A stretch of DNA of 64,000 nucleotides from Cucurbitaria berberidis CBS 394.84 (lineage: Eukaryota; Ascomycota; Dothideomycetes; Pleosporales; Cucurbitariaceae), in contig NW_024468935.1 in the NCBI RefSeq assembly GCF_010015615.1, positions 5,735,692 through 5,799,691 of the forward strand, read 5' to 3'. The notes below the pieces were generated by a model that was not told where the DNA came from, made no database searches, and worked only from the letters and a program-made list of their open reading frames with translations. Shown one piece after another: positions 47,001 through 57,780 of the stretch; the stretch's first letter is position 1, and each line of letters starts with the position of its first letter. The position numbers and the translations under genes were made by a program.

Positions 47001-48205
47001 GTTCAAAGAAAGAGTTTACAGACACAGCGCCTGGGCAAAGCAAGGAGATAATAAGGAGTGAGTGGAGTGACTGCTGTGTCGTAACGTCCCGAAGTGCTAA
47101 CCGTTAGGTAGACCCTGAGATGTGGCGCAAAGCGTGATCGGGTGGTCGTGGGGTGACCGAGAACTTTACCGGTAGACAAACCGTACGGGACAACCCTGTG
47201 ACTTCTGTCGTATGATTTCGATGACTGGCTGGAATTGGGTAGATGTCGAAGTCAAGATGGCATATGAAGAGAGTTCAAGGGTAGTTGGCGGGTTCGCAAG
47301 TGGGAGTGGTTCGAACCGTGTCAAATGGTCGAACGGCTGCCCAAGTGCGGAACAGAGGGGACTCCAGTCACCGTCAGCTGCAGAATCACCGAAACAAGAC
47401 CGTTGTGAGAGACCGTCCGCAAAGCACTCGGAGGATACAGCTACTGGAACAGCTGGCGCTGTCGCAAAGCTGGAAGATCTGAGAGGATGCGGGGATCTAG
47501 CAGGCGAAACCTCCGATAGCGAAGGCCTCGTTTCCGGAAGAAGTGGTGATTACTGAGCGACGAATGACTGGAGCAGTGTAGACCGAGAGGTACATTGTGA
47601 TTTGTGGGTTGCGATTTAAGAAGTGTTCGAGTAAGGTGACGACCTTAGGACGGTATCACCTAGCTGGAGCAGCTTCGTATTTTCGCGGTGAAGAGGGCGG
47701 AAGAGTGGAGAGTGTTTGTAGTTGTATCTGGCGTGGTATTATTGGGTATTATTGGTTGCAGGTGGTTTGTAGGAGGTGTTTGTGGTTGGGAGGTGTCAGG
47801 TCTGACGTGTGAGGAAGTGGCGGTGGGGAGGAGGTGAAGGCGAGGAGGGCGCGAACAGGCGGGTGTCTGATGGCGACGCAGGTACAGAGAAGGCGCCTGG
47901 TTAAAGGGCGGCCTTGTCGTCGAGGGGATGACTGTAGGATGGGAGATGAGTCTTTGCGGTAGGCGGCAGCGTGGCGGCGACAAAGGTCGTGCTGGGCTGT
48001 TGACTAGACAAAGACGGAACGGGTGGTGGAATGGTGGTAGGCGGGAGTGGATTCGGTTGCGACGATGGTTTGCGACAGAGAATAGACGACAGAGCGGCGG
48101 TAAGTCCTAGATCAGGCCCCAGGGCTCGCTGTGCGGTATCGTGAAGTCCATTGCTGCTGTCTTGAAGGGGAGACGGGCTGGGCGGAGATGGCGATACTAA
48201 TAGTA

Positions 48206-48242
48206 GGGTAGGGTAGGGTAGGGTAGGCAGCCCCCCCCCCCC
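48206..48242. repeat. Telomere-like GGGTA array plus C12 run
   Basis: Four GGG tracts spaced exactly by TA (48206-48223) form a textbook G-quadruplex motif resembling degenerate telomere repeat. It is followed after a few bases by twelve C residues (48231-48242). Confidence 0.8.
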
Positions 48243-48373
48243 GTCCAGTCATCGCAGCTGGGCGCACAGGCCGCTCTTGCCTCTTTGCCACAACGAAGAC
48301 TCATCGCGCCTGCCAACGCCCACGGTTTTGCATCAGTCATATGTGGTTATATGGCCAGTCAATCATTTGCTGT

Positions 48374-48393
48374 GCTATGCTATGCTATGCTAT
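48374..48393. repeat. GCTAT microsatellite
   Basis: Four perfect GCTAT units in a row. Confidence 0.85.
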
Positions 48394-48765
48394 CTACCGA
48401 TATATCGCATCTTACCATGGTGCAGCAGCATCCTGTTGATGTGGCCTCAAGACGAGTGCGCGCTGCTGCTGCTGCTCGACCATGGGCAGAAAGTGAGACG
48501 CTCCCCCCTCCATCACGCATCGACGGCATCCCAAGGCCACAGCCCGCCAGCTTGCAACCAACTCCGCCGCCGTGCCTGGCGCAGCGAGTTACAGACGCAC
48601 CTGTCCAAGCCCCTAGCCAGGCTGCCCAAGCGCTTTCACTCTGCCTGCGACGCGACCAGCTGCTGCGACACACGGCGTCTCCTTTTTTCTTCGTCCTTTG
48701 CGCGTTTGCTCTCGAACGCTCCATCCATGATAGATGGCTAGTGCCAGCCTGGCCTCTACTACCGC

Positions 48766-48790
48766 TACCCTTCCCTACCCTACCCTCCCT
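48766..48790. repeat. C-tract array, inverted counterpart of the GGGTA array
   Basis: Five CCC tracts separated by TA or TT/T mirror the GGGTA array about 560 nt away on the opposite strand. On the minus strand this is again a G-quadruplex-type sequence. Confidence 0.7.
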
Positions 48791-51109
48791 TTCTCAGCTG
48801 CCCTCCAGCTCACTGGAACGGGCAACCAGTAGGCTGGCTGCCAAGGCACGCACTCCTCACATTGGCCCGTCTGTGATAGGCTGCAGCCCGCCACCCTCCC
48901 CAAATGGGGCATTTTATGCGTAATTTCGTCAACCTGGGCGGCTTCAACCTGCTGCGAAGGGCAGTATTTGGGGCGAACCCCTCGATCGCTCATCATCATC
49001 ATCCATCAGCCCGCGACACGATTCATTTGCTTGTCCGGCACTGGTGCTCCCGTTTGCGCAAATGCCTCATGCCACACAGTACAAGTGCAATGCGCACGGG
49101 ACATGACGCAAATGGCGCACGCAATGAACTGCTGCCAACACACTGTGCTTCCTCGGCACCAGTAGGGGAGTGGGCTGGGTGGCCGATCAGCCCCGGACTT
49201 GCTCCTCAAAACGAAAGACACCAGCTGGTGTCCGTGTCCCTGTCTGTTGACAGAAGGCCGCAAGCTGACCCGAAGATTCTCCTAGACCCGCCATCAGTCG
49301 TTTGCGCCTCCCACACAGAGTGCAGAGTTTGCCGCCATTGCGCTTCTAGAAACCCCAGCGCCCAACAACCGCTGACGACTCATCGCCATGGGCAGCCCTC
49401 CCTGTGGCCATAAAATGCCGACTTGTTCCGGCCATCAACGGGCTTGGCCGGGGCTGAGTCACCTCCACACCTGGGCACCTTCGCCCTGCGAGTCCGAGTG
49501 CGGTAGTGGCTAGCCAATCTCCTTGGCACACCATCGTTGCCATCGGTGGCAGGCAGAGACACGTCTTCGCAGCGCTCCACGGATAGATAATTCGCCTCAA
49601 ACAACGTAAAACTCTGCGCAACCAATGTGACTACAAGTTACCATCGCCATCGCGAAGTCTGCTGACACCGTGTGCCGCGTGAAGGGGCCCGGCGCGTAAC
49701 CAGACCCAGGATAAAGCGAGGCTAATCATAGTAGTCATGGTGCTGAGAGGATGATGATGTATATGACTCACTGCTGCCTAGTTGTACAGTAGGTAATGCT
49801 CAAAGTACAGAGAACCGGTATACGCCGTCCAAGGCGACACGCGGTGGCAAGGCTGCTTTCCCCAGCCAGGAAGTAGATGGACGCGTGTGGATCGCAGACG
49901 GCAAATGACGGCATTCAGAGCCATCTCGAGACACGCTTGACGAAACTCTACCAAAGTCTGTAACTGCGAAAGAACACCGTGGTCAACAATTGATAAGTGC
50001 TATCTATGCATCGGATCCGACGCCGGAGCAGGTAGCAGTGTAGTAGATCGACCATAGCGAGCATCACCCTCATATCCAAGCTGCTTCTTCGGGCAACCAC
50101 ACCCGAGCAACGGGTAAACAATGCCAAACAAAGTCTTGACTGCATTGGTGATTTGTAAACAGAGTCCCAGGAATGAGCATGCGAAGGCGGAAAGACGGCA
50201 ACTTGATTTTACATGACACATTTCTACTCACTTTACTAATCCAGCACTGTTTCCTAGTGTCGACCAACAACGCGCGTCGACAGTCGAGGTACGTGGTAAT
50301 ATGACGAAGCACCCTAGTCTTTCATCGCATCGAGAGGCTATGATGAAAGAGCCTGAACGTGCGCATTGTGGACTCCAGTCAGATGAGATAAGGATGGTGA
50401 ATGATTCGCCCCAGGACAACACGTGTAGTTTTGGGTCGAGCTCGTCTCATCCCAGGGGACGGTATATCGTAATCGCGACCTGGTAGACGGACGTCAGCAT
50501 CATACCATATCATATGGAGAACATGGCGCTAATAGAGATGAGCCATGGAATTATGGACTGTGACTCTTTAGTTCCATAGTACACTTATCCAATCATACAA
50601 TAAAGCCAGTTTCATCTCCAATCCCAATTCCCAAGCTCAAATTCTCTCTTCGCGCTGAACCACTTGAAAAGGATATGATATTTCGGTACTCTCTCCTACA
50701 CTCTCTGAATCATGGTTATTCACTTCGTGCTTTAGAGATCTTGAAATGAAACTGGATGAGAAGTGGTTAGGTGCACGTATACCACTCACTCGGGTAGTTT
50801 CCAAGATGGAATTGTGTACAACTTGAGCGCGGATGTCTTTTTTCATTCTTTCATCAAAGTTAATTGAAAGAGACAGAAGATTGGGCATCTATCATTATAT
50901 CAAAGGACCTAGATCTTGATAAGTTACGCTGAGATAGTAATGCATACCATGATCATTACTGGAGCGAGTTGAAGTGAATGAGTGCGATGGGAACGAGAGA
51001 GGAAATTTTAGGATTAAGGTAAAGTCCTTATATCAAAAGTGGAAATCGTCTGGGCTCATCCTGTATACCCTAATGACACAACTTTTCTCGAATATGTACC
51101 ACATTGAGC

Positions 51110-52143
51110 TCAACAAGACACCTGAGATATGAAAGGACAGACCCCAGCATTACCTGTCCCATTCTCAGAAACAAGAGCATGCCCAGCAGGAAGCTCCTGA
51201 GCCCTCGACGCCTCACTCGATTCGCTATCCATCTTCACCTCCGTTTGCTTCGCCTCTTCTACCGTCTGAACCGTTCGATCCGGCAGCGTCTGCTCCCCCG
51301 GCACCTCAACACCAGCCTGCGCCTCATCAACCGCATCAGCAGGCGCCACGCCCCGAGGAACAACCTCCCTCTTGACCACCCCATCCGGATCAATCTGGCG
51401 AAACATATCCATAGGATCGAACCAAGTCCGCACACTCTGCAACTGCACCTTCGCATTCACACTCGCAACCGTAACACCCTGGATATCAATCACACCACCA
51501 TGCGCCTTGGCCGTAACCTTCTCCCCCTTATCATTCAGCCCGACGTAATCGTTCTTCATGGTGCCCCAGTGTCGCCAGCGGAAACTGACCGTCGGCGGCC
51601 CACTGTAGACTTCCAGCACCTCCCATGCAAACGTGGGCATCATGCGCTTGAACGTCTTGTGCGAGGACGCAAAGTCGCTGTGCGCGGGCGAGTAGTACTC
51701 GTTCGGCGCGATGATGGCGTTGTACGTACCTACCTTTAGCATTGCTTCTGCGCCTTCGGGCGCGCCGCCGTTGATGGCGAAGGAGTAGTTTTCGTGGTCG
51801 ATGGTGCGCCAGTCGGATAGGACGGGCTTGAAGGACGCTTCGACTTCCCAGTTTTTGACGAGGTTTTGGACGAGCGAGGGGAGCGAGTTGGCTTCGTGCG
51901 TCATTTGCTTTGCTGGAGTGGAGTCATGCCATGTTGGTAGGAACTGGGATGTGGGAGTTGTTTATGTGATGGGGTTTACTTACTCTCTGTAAAGACTTTC
52001 CGTGTCTTGGAGTAGTCTGGCGCCCTACCGTATCGCCACTTTGCATCTTGATCCTTGAGGACCGCATCGGGGTCGGTGAGATAGTCTGGTAAGGCTGGCG
52101 CGGGCTCTTGAGCGGGTTGCTGTTGGACTTCTGCAGTGGCCAT
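51110..52143 (-). CDS. Pathogen-related protein homologue (SnoaL/NTF2-like fold)
   Basis: Two exons (51984-52143, 51110-51912) with a 71-nt intron give 320 aa. It resembles the plant 'pathogen-related protein' family: PDYLTDPDAVLKD, then DAKWRYGRAPDYSKTRKVF, VQNLVKNWEVEASFK, YNAIIAPN, FAWEVLEVYSGPPTVSFRWRHWG and GGVIDIQGVTVASVNA. The domain is a probable cone-shaped NTF2-like fold that could bind a small molecule; no catalytic residues are known to me. The C-terminal 80 residues are acidic, low in complexity and fungal-specific. The intron acceptor was chosen to give TKQMTHEANS in frame; a neighbouring AG breaks the frame. Another possible donor at the very end could change the last 15 residues. 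Confidence 0.8.
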
Positions 52144-53648
52144 GGTTGGCCGAGGGGTAAGGTATATGTCAGAATGAAGAGATAGCAATCGGGATACAAA
52201 GTAACAGAAGCGTCGTGATACCTGCTACAAGTTCAATGTGATACGAATTCTCGGTCCGACCTGAGGATTCACTAAAGACTTTATCGTGAAGGACCTCATT
52301 GTCGCTTTATACATATATTGTTTCAGTCTCCCAGATAGGCAGGTTCAAAAGCCCCAGTAAGCTCATACAATGTGAGCTATCTAGCTCTGCAATACAGGGA
52401 GCAAGAGAGGAGGGCATGCTTTGTCGATAAGAACAGGGGAGATATCACTGGCGACCTGGATACGTTCGACGCCGAATCTAGTGGAGGCGGATCTTTGGTT
52501 ACGTGAGACGAACCGCGGCGGCAACCATTGGAGGGCCAACTAGGGACCTTGGACACGGTACTGGGAGAGTCTAGAAATCTAGTGGGGCTAGATGCGGTGA
52601 TGGTAGGGTTACGCCATGCTTGCTACTGTATGTTTACGAGGTTGACATGCATTCTGCGTTGTTAGCAACGACGAAATTGAGAATAATACGCTGCAACAAC
52701 GTAATGCCATGATGGCTAGATCATAGAAGGAGGCGTATGTTACTACACACGATCTAGCACCATGAGTAGTACTCCATGTACAATAATTTGAAGTGGCTAG
52801 GGGGCGTAGTGCATAGGGGCACACCATCATACTATTTCCGAATTCCCGACGACGCTAAGGCATGCCTTGTTAGTTTGGTGGATTCCTCGTGCTTTCTGTA
52901 CTTCTGTACTTGTCGTTCGCCATTATTGTGACACGGGAAAGTGGGGATCCCACGGAACCGCGAGTCAAACCCCGTCCGGCTTGCCATCGTCTCGATGCAA
53001 GATGTTAGATCTTAGTGGTGGTTCGAGATGCTCGTGGACGATTGTTGTACAACCGGCAGAGCAGTTCGAAGACCGTAAGGGTGGTTGCCTGCGAGGCCCT
53101 GGATACTTGAAAGTCGACTTGGAGTACAACGGTAGTGATCATGCAGCCAATATACGCAGCGGCAAAACAGCAGGCTCTGTATAGTTGCGGCAGTTTGTGC
53201 TCGCAACATGTGTCGGATTCAAGACAATGGAGACATAATCCTGCAAGACACGGGTCAAGGTTGACTGGGTGCCTAAAATCTAAAGAAATAGTGTGCGGAT
53301 TAGGGGACGGGGCTGACTCTCGTGGCAGGCAGCTTCTTTGGCAAGCCCACCTAGTTGCTGACAACGTGTGATAAATTATTTGGGAGACATCAGATGCTCT
53401 ATATGGGATGGATGCCTGGAACCGGCTGGTGTTGAAAGCCTGCAGGGTGCAAGGGTTCGAAGGACCAATTGTCGGTAACCTTTAAAGGCGGTGTTGGCTG
53501 TCGCTCGTCCTGGCACCCACTTACTCTGCTACAAACTTGGGTAGAGGCTTGTGAGGAGCATTCTGATCGTTCAGAGGTGCAATGGATATGTTATCTGTGC
53601 TAGCGTGGGTGACGTCACGAACGTCTAACGCGACACGAACTTCTGCCT
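52144..53648. other. Intergenic region between divergent genes
   Basis: No supported gene. It holds the promoters of the pathogen-related-like gene (minus strand) and of the PIP kinase-like gene (plus strand). Confidence 0.4.
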
Positions 53649-54890
53649 ATGATCCTCATATCGCTCTACAGCAGCCTTGCAGCGATTCTATCCGTCAAAA
53701 TGGGTTATCGAGACCGTCTCATTAGCACCTCGATCCTACGCGCTATCTTCAGGACCAAACCCTCCCAGGATGACACAGAAGCAAATGAAGAAGCGCGACC
53801 CGGCCTGCTTACGCGTATTTTGGCCTTTTTCACATTCTTCAATCTCACGCTTGCGAGATACCGCGCAGGACTATTCAAGAAAATGAGAAATGAGACCTGG
53901 GGTATCGAAGAGGAGGAGTATGTGGAGAGCTTCCGCAGTCCGAGTAAGAATAAGCGAACGGACCTGGTTGCTGTTGGAGATTTGGGCTACTCTGGATCGG
54001 TACGTGAAATACTTTCCGATGGCATAAGACATGGCTAACCATTGTAGACCTTCTTCACTACGCCCAACTCCAAGTACCTGATCAAATCCCTGCCCCGAAA
54101 ATTCGAGCAATCCTTCTTTCGCCAGCGTCTCCTCGATCCTTATGTCGAGCACATGGAGCTGAACCAAAACTCCCTTCTCGTCCGGATAACCGACCTCCTA
54201 TACTGCCAAACCTACACCATGGGAACGGCAATCGGTACTGCACCTAGCCATCACATGATTATGGAAAACATTTTATATGGAAAATCCAGCTGCAGCAAGA
54301 ACCAACAGAAGCAATGGGAAACATACGACCTCAAGCCAAACGACTACTTCTACCCTGAGCGAGATGTGGCAGGTGGCAGGCTAGCTCCGGAGAGTGTGAA
54401 GGAGCGCCTCATCGATGAGTTCGACGACAAGGTCCGGGTGACAATCGACCAAAAAGAGGAGCTAGTATCGCAGCTGTCTCAAGACTCCAAGATTCTACAA
54501 GAGAACAACGCAGTCGATTACTCTCTGTTCCTGGTACGCTATCCAGCCGACCTGAATTCGTCCGACAGCGACAAGATTCCCACCCCACCAGGCCGCGGTT
54601 CCTCCTGGCGCAATGGCGTGGTATCGCGCGATGGCAAGTGGGTTTATCGAGCCATCATCCTGGACTTTTTCTGGGCGAAAGACGCACTGCAAGCACAGAC
54701 TCTTACGGGCCTGGTGAAGTTCTTCAACTTTGTGAAATGGGGTAAGGACCATGGCCCGATGAGCATTACTACGACCAGCGAGGAGTATAGGCAGAGGTTC
54801 CTCGGTATGGTCGAGGACATGGTCGAAGTCCCGGATAGCGCAGGACGACCTTCAGGCGAGCTGCGGAGTCCGCCACCCCACCTGGGGTGA
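53649..54890 (+). CDS. Short phosphatidylinositol phosphate kinase-like protein
   Basis: Two exons (53649-53999, 54048-54890) give 397 aa; ATG 53700 is an alternative start 17 codons in. The fold is that of PIP kinases. It has a glycine loop GYSGSTFF with Lys in KYLIKSLPRKFE, LLVRITDLL, YDLKPNDYF in place of the usual YDLKGS, DYSLFLVRY for the catalytic-loop DYSLL, and IILDFFWAKDALQ for the metal-binding IIDFL. The protein is half the length of Mss4-type enzymes and lacks the N-terminal extension. This short form occurs in ascomycetes alongside the full kinase. The altered motifs make full activity uncertain; it may be a divergent or regulatory kinase. Confidence 0.78.
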
Positions 54891-56013
54891 AGAGTAACCA
54901 CGATAAGAGGTCGAGCGCTTTCTATGCTAGGTTGAGATTGTCATTTGTCATTTAGCGATGGAGTTTTTTGCCTTTGAGGATATAAGATACCCATATACTG
55001 TAATGCTTCATCGCCGCGTAGAACAGACATGTCGCAAGCTACGTGAACAGCTTAGCCGTGCACTGAAACATGCCTGACGACATTGAGCACTACTGTGAAT
55101 AATTGGTCTTTGGCGGTGAAGGGTGCTCGAACATGGCGTCATCGCACATGGATCCAAGCGCGCGCGTGGCTTGGGTTTGAAGCTGACGATGCTGCCAACA
55201 CACCACCCGGGCACCATGTGGGGCATCTCACGATAGGTTGCGGCCTGGAATGTGACCCCTACGTGCCCAGTATAGTCTGAGACTTGCTACCGGGCTACGA
55301 CTAGGATGATCACGGCTTTGAATCAGATGCAACTCCGGCTGTGGAAGACCGGCTGTGGAAGAGAGACGGCTATTAGGCCACGAGACCATCTTGGACGACG
55401 TTGAAGAGCTGCGCATCATAGCGATACTAGATCGCGAAGAATATGTTTAATAACATCTCAAGATCTACCCAGTAAACGTGCGTGTTATGGCTGATTAGTC
55501 CTGCACAAGGAAGATTCAGATTGCGGCAAATGCATCGTGCCTCGCGATGCGGCTCCATATGCGAGGTCCGCGGTGCCCGTATGACGTATGATGTCATTGT
55601 AGCCACTCTGCAACACGCCGCGGTAAAAGTAAATTGTACCATGTCGAATATCTGCGGTATCGTCGAGTTAGGCGCATCAATACGACGCCTGTAATTGCTT
55701 CCTTCCTACTGCCCAGCTAAAACGCACTTGCTACTTCCGCCTTTATACCTCGCTTCTCCCCAGCACGCCAGCTCTCGAAGACCTCCCTCCCTGTGCGCGC
55801 AACTCCATCTACAACACCATTTACATTGTTTACACACTATCAAAACATCGAAGCGAAACCCGCCACTCCCTCACCACACCCTACTGTACGCTATCCCTTG
55901 TCGAGCCTTGCTGGCGCTGCTGCTGGGACTGATCGCGCCCAATCAGAGCATCGCTCGCCGAGTCCTACGTCACCGTTCCGGTCAAAACATCCGGATTCGC
56001 GCCCGCATTAAAC
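54891..56013. other. Intergenic region
   Basis: No supported gene. The last 300 nt are pyrimidine-rich, typical of a fungal promoter/leader for the next gene. Confidence 0.4.
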
Positions 56014-57780
56014 ATGTCGGTCCTCGCATTCAAGGCGCTGGGCTACGGCGCAGAGCAGATTCCCGACAAGTTCTTCGAGAAAATCCCAGGTGGCTTCTTC
56101 ACCCCGCAGGAGAAGAAAGACATCGACAAAGGCCGAAAAGACCGCAAGGACAAGTCACGACCCGCGAGCGAGCAGAGGTCCAGCAGACGAGGCTCACGAC
56201 GAGACCGCACCCCGCCAACCGACTACTCAGACTACAGCGCATACGACGATACCGACTACGAACGAGAGCGAGAGCGAAGGAAGAGAGATAGACGCCGGGC
56301 AAAGAGCGCGGGCAGAAATCCTAGCAGGAGTATGAGTCGTGGAAGACACAACAGGCGCAATAGCAGGGACTTTGAGCCAGAGCACGGCGACTATAGAGAT
56401 ATGGCGCAAGCAGAGCGAGGAGAGCCCTACTTCCCTCCTCCACCTTCCTCTGGAGAGTACAAACCGTACAATCCTCAAGAGTACAGTTCAAGGCCAGCGC
56501 ATGACGACTACCAACCGTCACCAACCGCGCCCGCGTACGGATATTCCCCTCAGGTAAATAGATTCTCTCCTTTTCGACGCGCAACCACAACACTTCCGAT
56601 GACGCCCGAGCATCCAACGCCGGTGAACTCTTGTCCACCGATGTTGCCAAGCCGGACAGCTTCGACCCCCTTGTCTCCCTTCTCTTTCCCGCCCCCTTTA
56701 CTTGAGACTCTTTCTCGCGGTACTCCTGTTTCTGCTGCTTTTTCGCCTACCTATGAGCCGCCTCTTGCGGCCTTGCTCCAACGGGCACTTACTAACACAC
56801 CCAAGCCAGCAGCCGCCCAGCCATACCCTACGCAGCCATCTGTTGGGCCGCACGATGGGCATCGAGCTTCTTCTACCGCGGCGCGTTACACTCCTGGTCC
56901 TGGTTACGCACCATCTCCTCCTGTGAACGTAGTTATTCCTCCCCAAACAGGCGCCGCGAACTCCCCCTATGTTCCCTACAACCCAGCCGACTACCCTGCC
57001 AGCAATGCCTACCCCACAGCGCCACCCTTCACCCGACAAAGATCAAACTCACAGCCCTACACGTCTGCTGCTTCCAACCAGCAAATCACCCCCTACGTCG
57101 ACCAACCACCCAGCCGTCGTGGCAGCACCAAACCCCGCCGAGAACACCGGCACAGGGCGAGGTCTGCAGACACCCATTCCTCCCATTCCCGCAGAGATGA
57201 CCAGCATCGAGAGAGTTCGCGCATGGCTAAAGTGCGTGACAGATTCGATGGCATGGATCTGCGTGAAAGGGGTCTGGCGGCTACGGTGGGAGGTGCGTTG
57301 GCGGGGGGACTTGCTGGTAGGCAGATGGGCAAAAGTAGGCTAACTACGCTTGCAGGTGTTGCAGCAGGTGCCTTAGGGGGCAGAGCCATTGTTGATAAGC
57401 GATCCAAGTAAGTCACTTCATTCATGTGTTTCTGGAGTTGCGGGTTCCTAACAGGCTACAGGAGTAGAGGTGGCCGTCGATCACCGTCGCGATCTCGTTC
57501 CCGGTCTCGCTCGAGGCCCAGAGCCAGCGATCGAGCGCGCAGCCGTGACCGAAGTCCACCTCGTGGCATCCGTGCTAGAAGCAAGAGCATCGTCGACCGC
57601 TTCCGTTCAAAGTCTCGTGGCCCAGAGGACAGGGACGCTCGCAGAGACAGATACGACCGCGATCAACGCCCTGATCATGGTTATGATAATGGTCGCGTGG
57701 ATCACGACTACTTTAGTAGTGATTCCGAGGGCGATGGGTCGCCTGCTAAGACGCACAGGAGGCGACGAAGGGATTACTAG
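56014..57780 (+). CDS. SR-rich protein with glycine-zipper segment, function unknown
   Basis: Two exons (56014-57407, 57462-57780) give 570 aa. The start MSVLAFKALGYGAEQIPDKFFEKIPGGFF fits a conserved fungal N-terminus. Residues about 40-125 are Arg/Ser/Asp-rich, with RERERRKRDRRR. The middle is Pro/Tyr-rich and disordered. A hydrophobic glycine-zipper segment (TVGGALAGGLAGRQMG, then LAGVAAGALGGRAIV) sits near residues 425-460. The last exon is a dense SR/RS repeat that ends in basic residues. A 252-nt frame-neutral candidate intron (56554-56805) with a perfect TACTAAC branch lies inside exon 1; removing it would give 486 aa. Function unknown; the SR tracts hint at RNA association or phosphorylation, the zipper at membrane association or oligomerisation. 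Confidence 0.72.

Larger units (their letters stand above)
47001..51109. other. Gene-poor 4.1 kb region upstream of the cyclin gene
   Basis: No gene is supported. Long overlapping ORFs at 48277-48923 on both strands reflect GC-rich, repeat-containing DNA and have no domains. The region includes G-tract and C-tract arrays, a 12-C run (48231-48242) and a CTATG microsatellite. It may contain a long cyclin leader or non-coding RNA. Confidence 0.4.

Noticed and set aside
48277..48923. Overlapping ORFs of 154 and 212 aa on the plus strand, with a 114-aa antisense ORF
   Set aside because: Several frames are open because the DNA is GC-rich and repetitive. No domain, splice context or protein-like composition supports a gene.
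53449..53466. GGTTCGAA sequence resembling a tRNA B-box
   Set aside because: No matching A-box, acceptor stem or cloverleaf could be placed around it. No tRNA or rRNA gene was identified anywhere in the window.
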